DNA of 64,000 nt from Camellia lanceoleosa (GCA_025200525.1 CM045762.1:107658682-107722681); one strand, 5' to 3'; positions 22,614-34,562 are shown, counted from the stretch's first letter. The notes: generated by a model not told the origin, from the sequence alone. Numbers and translations: made by a program.

Positions 22614-23170
22614 TGAAGTGAATGAGCTGTGTGTTCAGAAATGAAAATTTATGAGCTGCGTGTTCAGAATTAAGATTGAGTTGCATGCAAATGAAAATGT
22701 ATGAGCTGCAGGTTCAGAATTGAAATGTGTGAGCTGCGTGTTCAAAGTGAAGTGAATGAGCTATGTGTTCAGAATGAAAAAAACACTGAGCTGGGTCTTC
22801 AAAATTGAAAAATGAGCTGTGTGCCCGAAAATGAGTTCTGTGCCCGAAGAATGAGCTGCGTGCCCGAAAATGAGTTATGTGCTCGAAGAATGAGCTGTGT
22901 GCCCGAAAATGAGCTGTGTACCTGAAATGAGCTGTGTGCCCAAATGTGTTGTGTGCCCCAAATGTGTTGTGTGCCCAAATGAGCTATGTGCCCAGATGTG
23001 TCGTGTGCCCAAGTGAGCTATGTGCCAAATTAACAGAATATTGTGCTGTGAGCTGTGTGCCAAGTCAGCATCGTATTCTAAATAAGTTGCGTGCCAAATC
23101 AGTATTGTGCTATGTGTGAGCCGTATGCCAGAATGAGCAGAAGTACTGTGCATATGAATGTGTTCAGAAC
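22614..23170 (+). repeat. Tandem array of GAGCTGYGTG units, right part
   Basis: Continues the array split by element G. It starts with the TGAAG duplication, then GAGCTGTGTGTTCAGAA units, and from about 22800 shifts to GAGCTGTGTGCCCGAAAAT units of about 20 bp. Confidence 0.8.
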
Positions 23171-23204
23171 GAGCAGATATAATACATAGCAAAAACATGA
23201 AGTG

Positions 23205-24370
23205 TCCAAGAAATGCAAAATGCATCGGTATGCACACCTTTCTCGCACTGTTATGCACATTTTAAGCATATTGTTATGCACACTACTCGTCGCATTATCA
23301 TGCACGCCTACCTTGCATTGTTATGCATCTTACTTGCGTTGTGCATGCATTTTATCGCGCTATTTTGCGCATCGCACTATTTTGTGCACCTTATTTGCAT
23401 TGTGCATGCATTTTATCACGCTATTTTGCGCATCGCACTGTTTTGTGCAGTTTACACTCGCACTTTCTTGCGCATCGCATTGTTTTGTGCAGTTTATACT
23501 CGTGCTTTCTTGCATATCGCACTATTTTGTGCAGTTTATACTCGCGCTACCTTGTGCACCACACCTTACCTGCATCGCACTATTTTGTGCAGTTTACACT
23601 CACGCTCTCTTGCGCATCACACTGTTTTGTACAGTTTACACTCGCGCTTTCTTACGCATCGCACTATTTTGTACAGTTTACATTCGTGCTTCCTTGCGCA
23701 TCGCACTATTTGTGCAATTTATACTCGCGCTACCTTGTGCACCACACCTTACCTACATCGTACTGTTTTGTGTAGTTTACACTTGCCCTCTCTCGCGCAT
23801 CGCACTATTTTGTGTAGTTTACACTTGCGCTCTCTTGCGCATCACACAGTTTTGTGCAGTTTACACTCGCACTCTCTCGCGCATCGCACTGTTTTGTGTA
23901 GTTTACACTCGCCCTCTCTCGCGCATCGCACTGTTTTGTGCAGTTCATACTCACGCTTTCTTGCGCATCGTATTATCCTATGCATTTCATTACATACTCT
24001 CATCTTGCATAAAAAGAAAAAAAAATGCTTGTATCTTTTGCATTGAACTTGCATCGCGCTGTCTTGCGCACCATACTTGCACTTGTTAGTGTATTGCCTT
24101 GCATCGCGCTGTCTTGCACACTTTACTTGCACTAGTTTGTGCATTGCATTGTTCGCACTTTCTTGCGCATCTTACCTGCACTTGTTAGTGCATTGCATTG
24201 CTCACGCTGTCTTGCGCACCCATCTTCTTGGCACTGTTTTATGCATTCACTCTGTATCACACTGCCTTGTGCACATTGTATTATTGTATCATTTGCACTG
24301 TCTTGTGCACTCCCTAGTCTAGGAGACCTTAAATCCTGCATCTTCATTCGCACTATCTTGTGAACTCTCT
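23205..24370 (+). repeat. 42-bp tandem array with CGCACTNTTTTGTGCA units
   Basis: Units of about 42 bp (CGCACTGTTTTGTGCA, then TTTACACTCGC and a CTTTCTTGCGCAT end) are most regular from 23430 to 23950, with looser copies on both sides. Because the unit has no stop codon and its length is a multiple of three, all three plus frames stay open and give repetitive Cys/His-rich translations of up to 295 codons. I do not call these as genes. Confidence 0.85.
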
Positions 24371-24830
24371 GGTCTAGGAGACCTTAAATCTTCTAAAGGT
24401 GCAATTCCTTTGATGTTTGTCGTGCCCGAACGACTTCCGATGGTCTGGTATAGCCACCTGCCTATGTTTACGGTGAGTTCCTAGGAGACCAACTGAGACG
24501 GTGGAAACTAGAGTTCGAATGGCTCATGCCTAGAATGCAAAGGTTCGGGATTTCCGAGACTAAAGTCTGGCTTAAATACCCAGAGGTATATCCTCGGCTT
24601 GAAATATGTATGGTAGCCCCATAGATTGAGATAGCATGTGTATGCGCCTCAATTCTGGATACTGAACCAACCTAGTCTGTCACCCTACTGGAGAATAGGG
24701 AAAGCTGCGACCATAGTCAAGGAGAAAAGTAGTACCTGTGGTTCAACCGAGAAGAAGGGGAAGGTCCCCAGCAACATGAGGTAGGTCATTGCCAATTGCC
24801 CCTGTAAGGTACCTTCGCTTCCTAGCTATT
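24371..24830 (+). other. Conserved non-coding block upstream of the 3' LTR
   Basis: No ORF. The sequence from GGTCTAGGAGACCTTAAAT through GGGAAAGCTGCGACC resembles, inverted, 52690-53040 of element C (shared AGGAGACCTTAAATCC, AGAGTTCGAA, TTCGGGATTTCCGAGACTAAAG and TAGCCCCATAG-type stretches). The tandem arrays around it are unrelated in the two elements. Confidence 0.6.
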
Positions 24831-24854
24831 ACATTGCATTGCATTGTATAAATC

Positions 24855-25056
24855 CTGAATTATCAAACCGGCTTCGCGCAGCGTATAAGTCCAATTTTCA
24901 AACTGGCTTCGCGTAGCGTATAAGTCCAATTTTCAAATCGGCTTCGTGCAACGTATAAGTCCAATTATAAAAACCGGTTAACAATAACAGGTGCGCCACT
25001 CTGTTCGCACCACCCAAATCGGCTTCGCATAGCGTATAAGTCCAATTATCAAAATC
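24855..25056 (+). repeat. Four-unit tandem with GGCTTCGCGNAGCGTATAAG
   Basis: Three adjacent units of about 42 bp and a fourth after a 40-bp break contain GGCTTCGCGCAGCGTATAAG or a near variant, followed by TCCAATTTTCAAA. Confidence 0.85.
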
Positions 25057-25089
25057 TTTCTACATAACATTTTGCATCCTGCCCCTGAA

Positions 25090-25125
25090 CTACGCTAGTT
25101 TGATTCCTTGCAAATGGATACGTAG
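25090..25125 (+). ncRNA. Second copy of the CTACG stem-loop
   Basis: CTACG (25090-25094) pairs with CGTAG (25121-25125), and ATTCC pairs with GGAT around a larger loop. The outer stem is kept although loop and inner stem differ from 11041-11077. Confidence 0.45.
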
Positions 25126-25254
25126 GTAGCATGCGGGTTCAACCAACTGTATCTATATTTTGTTTGTTTGTCCAAGTCTTCGGCCTTGTCAAAAATAGGT
25201 CATCTTTGCGCTTTGACATTCACTCCTGTTACTTCTTGACTTCTGATTTTTGTC

Positions 25255-25267
25255 AAAGAGGGGCAAC
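25255..25267 (+). other. Polypurine tract of element A
   Basis: AAAGAGGGGCAAC ends at the 3' LTR start TGTAGACACC. The minus-strand equivalents in F (45608-45619) and C (51257-51267) read AAAGAGGGCAA. Confidence 0.85.
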
Positions 25268-28200
25268 TGTAGACACCCCATTCTTGACCGCCCTTAAGAC
25301 TTGGGCACTATTGATGGTTTACTTGGTGAAGAAAGGTGTGCAGGGCAAAGGTTCAGTTTTTTCGGTAAGAAGAGAGTCAAATCTCAACTTCATACCCCTT
25401 TAGGACCAAAACTATCTTGATCAAAAGACTTTAGACCTTCAAACCATCTCTTTCAAAATGTTTTGAAAATAAAGTTCCTACGATGTTCCGACGCTTGTAT
25501 TTCGTTAAATGTTGCGCTTTTTAGTAAACCGAGCAAGGACGAAGTGGAAATGAATGAAAGAGAGTTGAAATATTTGAAAAATCTTTCAAAACACCTTGTT
25601 TAGGGGTTTGGAGTTGAGAAAAATTGGAGAAGAGGGAAGAAACCAAGTTGAAGAAGAAGGTGGGTATGAATCGCTAAGAGAGAGAGCTGAGCGGTTCTCG
25701 CTAAATCACGCCTATCTGTCTATACAATTAGATTTTAGCTATGAGGCCACCACCATTGGAAAGCTTACTTCTGGGGATTCATTTTGCACTCAAGAATCTC
25801 CTAAAGCCAAGTCTGGATGGGGGAGATATGGTTGGTTGAAGTAGGGCATCAATCTGGTTGGACTAAAACTGCACGGCTTCACCAAAACAGGTATAACTTT
25901 TTGCACAGTTGGAATTTTGATGCAAGGCTAGTGCCATTGGAAAGATAACTTCTGAGGCTTCAATTTGGACACTAGATGACCACTTTTTGGTCTTCCCATC
26001 CATTAGCCGACAACTTTTCTTTCCGAGAGACCACTTTTTTACCAGAAAAACTGGCTGGCCAACCACTTTCTCACAAAAAGTGGTCGGCCGACTAGTAAAA
26101 GTAGTTAGCCGACCACTTTAACTGGTCAACAACCTCATAGCCAAACACTCTTACCTTGTTGCTGAGTTGCTAGAGGGTCTTGAGGGAGCTCAAGAGTTTG
26201 TTTTGGCTCAAAAAATTTGCTGGTATTGTAGTGCTTCAAGGGTAACCTTCTTTTTTCCCTTTTTAGCTCTATTTTGATCACTCTCTTAGCCATATTTTCA
26301 TGCTTCACTTGACTTAACTTTAAAAAACAAAAAGCTTTATTTTTTAGTACTTAGCATGTTTGTTTGAGGCTTCTTGGGTGTTGGGGGTGTTCTACCCCCT
26401 TTTGTGCCTTGTTTGGGCTTGTTTTGTGCCATGCCTTGAGGCCTCTGAATTAGTCTTTGCCTGGCCTTTTAACCACTGAAATCCAATGGATTTTCAGTGG
26501 TAGGAATGTGATTTTGAGGCCTCAAATCAGAGGGGGGTGATCCCCTCTCTTCTTGTTTTGTTTGCTCGCATTATTAAACTATCAAAGGAGCATGTGTTTC
26601 TACCATTTTGAGGCTTAGTTCAGGCACCTTTTTGTGACTTCTAGGGCCTTCCTTGACTCTGTCCATGGCTGGTTTGGTCTCCTTTTGGATGCTTCTTGTA
26701 TGTGTAGTGTAATCTCATTTCTGGCTCATCAAAGTAGCACGTCTTTCTAGCATGTATTTGCTCCATTTCAATGGGTTTTTGGCCACCATTTGACTTGTCA
26801 TAACTTTATTTCGGGTTGGTTTGATGGCCCCATGCATGCTCCATGCACTTGTAGTGCATTTCCATGAAATAGCCTAACATGCATCATGCTTCGACATGTC
26901 ATTTTAGCATGCTTTTGGCTTAGCTGTGAGAAGACTTTGTTCATGTTTTAGCATGCTTAAATTTTGATTTATGTTGTTTTGGTCATGCATGCCATGCTTT
27001 GTATAGCCATAGTGCATTTTAGCTCACTAGCCTTGAGTTTCCAAGGCACTAGCATGCATTGCTTGGGCTATTTGCATGATTTAGCATCATTTGGAACGAT
27101 ATTTCAGAGCTTATAACTTTGCCATATTCTCATGTTTATCACTCCTTCAATGTGTTTGAGAGTTGCACCTTTATCCCTTGTTTGTGAGCCCTTGCATGAG
27201 CCTTATTTTCTTGCCTTTCAAGCCATCATCTCAGTCCATTGTGGCTACTATTTTGGCCTGCATAAGGTTTGTTTGGGGCTGGTTTGGCCATTTGAGCATT
27301 GTCTTGCATGCCTCTAGTGTAATACACTTCACTAGCTTCGATGCTTGAGCCTTTCAACATGGATTACATGGGTTGTCCGCGTGATTCTAAGTCATTTTGC
27401 ATGCCATTTCAGTGCTGGACCATATGCCATTGTATTCCATGTTTCATCCTTTCAATGCCTTTGGAGAGTTGTATTTTGTGCCTTGAGCTTGGGCCAATAT
27501 GCATGCATGTCTGTATAGCATTTTGAGTTTCTATCTTAGCATGCATGGCCACTGATTTGGCCACGACTGAGGTCAGTCCATTTCAGTTAAAGTCCATCAA
27601 GCATTGTGTATGCCATATGGTTCATTGCGTTGTGTATGCCACGTCCATTTGCATTGTGCATGCTAGTTGTTGTTCACTTTGATTGCATGCCTGTGTTGCC
27701 TTGCATTGAGTATGTAAAGCATGTGCATTGAGCATGCCATTAGCCTTGTTAGGTTGTTCATGTTGCATTGCATGCTGTCATGCTTGTCCCTTGTATCTTG
27801 TTCACATGCTTGTTTCATTGTATTGTATGTTTGCACGCTTGAGTCGCATTGTGTACGTCATGCCATGTTATTTGTTGCATTGTGTTTGGAATAGGAGTTA
27901 GTCCAGACACGGGAAAAGAGGGACGCATACTCGGAGTGATGAAACGTGTCTCAATTCTCGGTCGCCGACACTCTTGACTATACATGATGGAGTTTTAGGC
28001 TTTATGTGTTCGTTTGTGCATTTAATTCATATTGAGTTGTGCAATTTTGCTCCTCGGCCATCATGCATTGAGATGCGTGATTGGTGGCTCGAGGGTCGAG
28101 AACCACACCCTCTTGAGCTTATGTAATGAGAGGGAGGGTAGTTGTGCATACATGTGTTGCAAATACTTTGTCATGCCCCTTTCTTGCTCTCTGTTGCGAC

Positions 28201-29770
28201 AAGAAGCAAGTCTAGCGGCGTAAACCGGCCGACGGATAAAGTGGCTTGTCGACCACTTTTTCGGTTTTAGGACGAAAGTGGTCGATGAGGTGGTCTCGGT
28301 GCCAACAAGCTGGCTGACCCTCCTCCTATGGATTCCTATGATGGAGTTTCAGCCTTCTGAAGATTCTTGCAGTGTTTTGAGACCAGTTGCAAACAGAGGC
28401 AAATCGGGGCATCGCGATGGATTTTCGCATGAGGTGACCGGGCACGCATTCTTCGTCATCCAAGGCAGAGTTGAGGTAGCCTATTTCATATGGTTTACAT
28501 GCTTATTCAATTCCTAACTTAGTTAATTTCTTAATTAGTTAGAGTTGTGTAATAATTACATTTGTGTAATAACTAGTTTAATTAGATTAGTTTAGATTAA
28601 CTAGTTGGTTCTGTATTATTCATTCGGACCCTCTTTCGAGAAAGCACAATTGTTGTAAATAAGTGTGCGTGTGGATGATACATGTCTTCCAACCCCCATT
28701 TTTTCTCCGTTTTATTTACCAGCTTACGATGGTTAGTTTTAGAGCATGTTTCAATTAGCATCCTTATGCTCGCATGTTTGCATCCATTCATCTGTCTTGC
28801 ATGCACCGCTCAGTGCATCATACTAACTGCATTGTATTTCAATTCCTGTTTGAATACATGTATCAAATTGCATTTCACCTGACATTTTAGAATAGCCGAG
28901 CCTATTTTAGTTGCATTTTGTATATGTTGCATTAGGCATTCTTGACATAGCTAGGAGCATGCATTGATTTCTAACATAGCTTTTGTTTTGGCTCGGAGTA
29001 CTCGGTAAGTGTTTATGCTTTAGCATCCTTGCATGTGTGTGAGTGACTGCCATGATAGCATGCTTGCCATGAGGCTAACTGCTTATGTGATATAACTGCC
29101 TGAATGCCTGTGAGTGAATGTTCGATTACTTGAATTGAAACAGTTCATTAATTGCAAGTTTTAAGCCCACTTGAGAGTGGCAAATCACCATGTTTTCTAA
29201 GTCCACTTGAGCGTGGCAAAATCCGCATTTTAGCCTGTTTGCGAGTAGCAAAGCGCTTTCAAAAACAAACATGAGATGTTTTGTTCCAACTTAAGCAATC
29301 CAGTCTATACCTGTATGCTGTACGCATCACATAGTAAATCTTGGTTAATAACCAGAATAAGAGCACATGTGTTTTCAAAAACAAGATATCATGTTTGTAA
29401 GGCCAATCTTTGATCGGGCGAGCGGAGGTGCTCATTGCATGACTTTCCCCTCTCGTATCCAAGTTCCCGAGCCGAGGCAACTTTTGTGATGACGAACACG
29501 TGGCCTTAGGCACGAGTCAGGGTTTCCTAAATTTCTCAAAAATAAAATATTTAGATAGTGACTCTGTATCTGGCAAAACAGTCCATGTTTGGCATTTCTT
29601 TCTAAAAATCAGTTTTTCAAAACGATTTACCGAATTTGGACTATTTGGTGATTTATCAATCTCACATTGCACTTTGCAAGATCAGATTAAGAACCGTGAC
29701 ATCGAGTCTGAACTGTAGTGAGCCCAATGAACAAAACGGGATTTTCCCCGGACGTTTGGGCGCGTCTATA
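25268..29770 (+). repeat. 3' LTR of element A (4.5 kb)
   Basis: Starts TGTAGACACCCC, ends GTCTATA (consensus GTCTACA, as in element C). It closely matches 1270-6075 but lacks about 270 bp after 26130, which in the other copy contains the TATA box. The hairpin module is at 29165-29249, and GCCGAC-type clusters lie near 26055-26125 and 28224-28310. The second cluster shows several CAG/CTG-linked differences from its counterpart at 4475-4605. Confidence 0.85.
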
Positions 29771-29775
29771 CCGAG
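29771..29775. other. Target-site duplication CCGAG, right copy
   Basis: Identical to 1265-1269 and directly follows the 3' LTR end. Confidence 0.75.
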
Positions 29776-32700
29776 CCACGTCTTCTTCCGGCTATTAGGC
29801 TAGCATTACTATGTGATGAGCACAAGCAAGTATAGACTAGTTTACCTGAATTGGAACAACTCAATTTCATGTTTGTTTTTTTGAAAGAGGTTCAAATTTG
29901 CATCTCAAGTGGGCTTAAAGTTTGCGAATTTGCCACTAAACATAGTGGGCTTGAACATATATTCATTAAATCATTCTAATTCAAGCAACAAGCCTTCATC
30001 CACAAGCATTCAAGCAGTTAATCAACTAAGCATTTAGCCTCATGGCACGCATGATAGTCAAGGCAATCACTCACACTCATGCAAGTATGCTAAAGTACTA
30101 AAAAATCACCTAGTACTCCGAGCAAAGAAGATATGAGTTAGAAAAATATGCATCATTCCTAACTATGCCAAATGACTAATACAACACATGTAATATGCAA
30201 CTAATAGGCTCAGCTACTAATGTAGCATATTTGATCAATTTAAATAGCATGTGGTCAAAACACGTATTCAAAGAATTATTAAAATGACAATGTAGTTCGA
30301 ATGATGCGCCAAGTCTCGGTGCTTGCAATACAAGGTGAATGGATGCAAGCATAAGGTATGCTAATTGAAACATGATGCTCCTAAACTAACCATCGAAAGC
30401 GGTTAAGTAAAAAGGAGAAAGACGTTGGGTTGGAAGACATACACATTATTACATTACACTCTCACGAAGGAGAGTCCGAATGAATAACTAAGCTAAGCTA
30501 ATTAACGTAGGCTAATTAAGCTAATTATTACAAACCAAAATGAATAACTAGCTAAACTAATTATTAAAACACTTGAATTAACTAGCTAATAAACTAATTA
30601 AATCAAAACAATTGCAACTAATAATTAAACTAAGCTAATTTGTTGCTCCACCTTGGGAAATGAAAGATATGCATGCGCATGCTTGGTTTCCACCCAAAAA
30701 GACCTCTGCTTTGCTCTCAAAAGCCTCTGTTTGCACAATTGAATACTTCCAGAACAATTTTATTCCACCTTACCAACATTCTGCTGACTGCCAGCCATGA
30801 AAATGGCCTGTCGGCCATCAATGGTGCCTTGCCGGCCACTTATCTGCCATGGATAGTGGCCTGCCGACCACTAATGTATTGATTCATCTTGCTGTAATAG
30901 AGGACAAACAGAGCAAAAAGATGGTATTCTCACAGATTGTTTGCATAACTCATCTCTCATTTTCATGAACAAATCCAAGCAAAGGTGAACTTAGGCCACA
31001 AACCACCAACTCAAGCAATTTCATTGCATGATGGCTCACAAACCTCCTCCCTTTCATGAAAGATCAAGGGAAGAAGTTGACCTTGGAGACTTGGATCATT
31101 TCATCACTAACAAGTATGAAATGGCCCAAGTTCCATGTGTTCAATTAATGTCCGATTGAACACACCAAGCTATTATCTTGCTCATCTTTTAGTTCCAAGT
31201 TTTAGTTACTCATTTTAACTTAACAACCATTTCTTTATCCAATTAAGTCCAAAAGGTGAATTCAAGTCCTCTAATGGAAAGAAGGCTCAAAACACAAGTT
31301 GCTTTGGGTATTAAAGAAGCGTCATACCGTTAGTAATGAACCCCCAAGGGATTAAACCATTAAGTATGAAACCTCAATTTCACACTTAGGCAAACAAATG
31401 ACTTGAAACCACTTTCAAAGAAAAATGAAAATCCCAGAAATGAGGGAGGTTGTAGAGATGATTACTGCTAAAATTAAGTGAGAAAAACATAAATAAATGT
31501 TGTCAACTCAAACAAGTGGTGTCTAAAGGCTTAAAACACCAAGCATGTGAGCTAACAATAGCTAGAAAAATAGGCTAAAACATAGAGCACGCTAGGCTAG
31601 TAAACAAAAGACAAGGAAGGGAGGCTACCCCTTCCATTTTTGGACTTCAAAACATGATTTTAGTTACTGAAATAGCTGTGAGAATCAGTATTTAAAGGCT
31701 CAAAAACATATAGTAAAAGGGTGGAAAACACGAGGGTAAAGACCTCCAAAACAAGGTACAAAGAAGGGTGAACCACCCCTCAACCTTCAATGATGTTAAA
31801 ACCCAAGTTTTAGCCAAAAAAATACATAAGTTTTACAGCATAAAAATAGTACAAAAATGTCCTGGGATGAAAGCTAAAACGTAGAACAATTTAAGCTAGT
31901 AAACAAGCCAAAGGAGAGGTGGCTACACCTCATTTTCTAGGACTTCAAAACCACTTTTTTAGCCTCTAAAAACCTCTAAAAATCAGTGGTAAAAAGCTCA
32001 AAAAAAGTTGATGAAAGAATGGGAAAAACAAGTGGAAAGACTTAGAGAACAAGGTTCAAAAAAGGGTAATTAACCGTCTCTACCTTCAATAGCCTTAAAC
32101 CACCAGCTTCAGCTCATAAAAATAGTTGAAAAACACTTCAAAATCAGTAGAAAATATAGAAAAGAAGTGGTGTAGAGATGGCACGAAAGCAAGAGAAAGT
32201 ATACCTCTTGGAGAGGAATGAACCCTTAAGTCACAACCAACCAATTTCATACTCTCAAGTGCTTCAAGAGCTCAAATCCAAGCTCAAATCACCTTAGCAA
32301 GAAGCTCTCTAGGTTTGGTTTGGTGTGTTTGGCATAGGCTATGCAAGTTGCAAGATATAGAGAGAATTGTAGAGAGAGAGAGGATATTTTCCAAAATATT
32401 TCTTCACTCCTAATGTTTTCTAACCTTGAAAACAAGAAGAGAGGTCTTTTATATATAAAAATATATGAGCTTTGGTCGAAAATATCTAAAAAAGACAGCT
32501 GGAGCAGTGTGCAAACAGTTTGAGGAAAATATATGGTTTTTACATTGATGGCCGGCAAGCTTGCAGTGGTGGCCGGCCACCCATCACTAGTGGCCGACCG
32601 GCCATCACTGATGGCTGGCAGGCAAAAAATGATGGTTTGCCAGCTACAAATGGTGGCTGTCGGCCATGCCTCCAGGCCCAACTTCAAATGGGCATATCTC

Positions 32701-33421
32701 CTTCATCCGGACTCGATTTTAGGTTATTCTGAAGTCTACATTGAAGCCCCGAAAGTCTACTTTCCAATGGCTATGGCCTCACAACTAAAGTCAAAGTGTG
32801 CAAAAAGATATGCCTATTTTAGTGAAGGTTGTTCAGTTTTGTCCTAATCAGATTGATGCCTAATTTCAAACGGCCATATCTCCCTCATCCGGACTCAGCT
32901 TTAGGAGATTCTTGAGTGTAAAATGAAGCTCCGGAAGTCCACTTTCCAATGGTGGTGGCCTCACAACTAAAGTCAAAGTGTACAAACGAATAGGCCTGAT
33001 TTAGTGAGGCTGCCCAGTTCTCTCTTAACGGTTCATGCCCAACTTCTTCCCCAACTAGGTTTCTTCCATTCCCTCCAATTTTCTTCAACTCCAAACCTCT
33101 AAATGAGATGTTTTTAAAAAAAAATTTCAAAAATTTAACCTCTCTTTCTTTTATTTCCACTCTGTCCATGCTCGGGGTACCAAAAAGTGCAGCTTTTAAC
33201 GAAATGCGAGTCTTGGAACATTGTAGAAACATTTTCAAAAATATTTTGAAAGAGTGGGTTTTAAGGTCTAAAATGGTTTTGGTCCAAAATGGGCTATAAG
33301 GTTGGGATTTAGAGCTCTTCTTGCTAAAGAAATCGAACATTTGCATAGCACAACTTTCATCATTGAGTGATCAATTAGTGGCGCCCAAGTCCTAAGGGTA
33401 GTTAAAAATGGGGTGTCTACA
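29776..33421 (-). repeat. Inverted truncated Tat-type LTR
   Basis: Read on the minus strand, the LTR starts TGTAGACACCCC at 33421 and runs to about 29780, where the last several hundred bases are missing. It holds a TATA run (32446-32455), GCCGAC/GGCCGG clusters near 32550-32675 and 30800-30875, and two hairpin units near 29895-29955, one with a perfect six-base stem CCACTA/TAGTGG. No purine tract precedes its start, so its own element interior has been lost. Confidence 0.75.
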
Positions 33422-34060
33422 GGTAGTCAAGACTAGATGTGTAGTAGATGACCCAGATGGGCGTTGCATTTTAGCAATGGTCTCATCCTGCATGTCAATT
33501 CTCGGATTTAGTGTATCCATGGTTTTTTGAAAGGCCATGGATTTTGACCTGGTTACACATAATGTATCTGAACTGGATTAGTCTAGACGGGTTTGACTGG
33601 ATTACGCTTTTTAGAATGTGTCTTTTGGCATTGGATGGATCTTTTCTGAGGTGGCCTTTAGGGATTAGATGGATTAGACCTTCGCAGAGTGGGCTTTTTT
33701 TTTTTTTTTTTGGGATTGGAAGGACTGTAATGGTTAGGCTTTCCGGGTTGGATTGGGTTAGGCCTTTGTTGAGTTGGGGTATTGCTCCTTCTTTAGCTCA
33801 GACAAACCTAGCATCAAAAACAAATGCCCCATCAGATTAGGATACCAGGTATGCCAGTCAAAAACAAAGCAAGATACAATTTTTTGGCCCTGGTTTTGAT
33901 TTTGCTGAAAATTCACCCACTCATATACAAACCCCAGATCCTGATTTTTTATTTCTACCATATCAAACACAAACCCCTAGATTTCGACCTAAATTCTGAT
34001 TTTGATATGACCTTTAAGTTTGAAAGGAATCGCCTCAAGATTAAGACTCTCTAAGGATTG
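33422..34060. other. Unrecognised stretch between two Tat fragments
   Basis: No similarity to the rest of the window. It has an 18-T run near 33697-33714 and several GGATTAGA/GGATTGG-like words, and no convincing ORF. It may be older genomic sequence or a fragment of another element. Confidence 0.4.
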
Positions 34061-34562
34061 CATCACACATTGCCAAAGGTTTCACATTGTACATAAAAGG
34101 CATTCAAAACACCCCTATGAGAGGTTAGGGTTTCCCTATCTTAGCTTTGGAGTGATCCACAGCTTTACTATTCAAACAAGCGGTATCACAACATCCTACA
34201 TATGGGCGAGCATCCTGTCCTATGTTGGAACAACCACTGGAGCTTTACTATATGCACTAGGCCAACTGGTCAAAAGAGTACCTCAGCAAGGTTACCTAAT
34301 ATACCTCTCACACCTAACACCGAAAAGTGAAAGAAGGATCAAACTGTACAGCGGTAACCTAGATCCAAGGGTTGTGTTTCCAACATGACATTGCCTACAT
34401 CCGACTAGCCTTTTGGCAAGCTTTCTGCAAGCCTCGAGCAAGTTGTCCAGGATATCAGATAGTAAACACAGTGACTTATGAGAACCATGCAAATGCAATG
34501 CAAAGAACACATATACGTAAATAAAATTTCACATTATGAAGTCCAAGTCAAGTTCTCTAAAC
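34061..34562 (-). other. Leader region of element D
   Basis: On the minus strand this follows D's PBS and resembles 7738-8200 of element A in inverted form. No gag follows; the element is cut off at about 34060. Confidence 0.6.

Larger units (their letters stand above)
1270..29770 (+). mobile_element. Element A: non-autonomous Tat/Ogre-like Ty3-gypsy retrotransposon, rearranged at its 5' end
   Basis: The LTRs begin TGTAGACACCCC, the PBS (7720-7737) fits a tRNA-Arg-type primer with two C-to-T changes, and a purine tract AAAGAGGGGCAAC precedes the 3' LTR. CCGAG flanks both outer ends. The interior has one gag-like ORF and no protease, reverse transcriptase, RNase H or integrase, so any movement needed proteins supplied in trans. 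Its interior is interrupted by element G (13025-22613). The 5' end is complex: a solo-like LTR, a copy of the 3' flank, then a truncated 5' LTR. Tat lineage is inferred from the gag C-terminus, PBS and LTR ends. Confidence 0.85.

Noticed and set aside
23202..24089. Plus-strand ORFs of 295 and 277 codons with repetitive Cys/His-rich translation
   Set aside because: They are read-throughs of a 42-bp tandem unit that lacks stop codons. Alternative frames give equally long products, so no frame is favoured.
33108..33346. Minus-strand ORF of 153 codons (32885-33346) and overlapping plus ORF
   Set aside because: It lies in the first part of the inverted LTR. The homologous stretch in other LTRs (1433-1828, 25596-25844) has different open frames, so it is not conserved as a protein.
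33697..33714. T-run taken as the tail of an inverted SINE or LINE
   Set aside because: No reverse transcriptase ORF, promoter boxes or target duplication could be recognised beside it. Kept only as part of an unexplained island.
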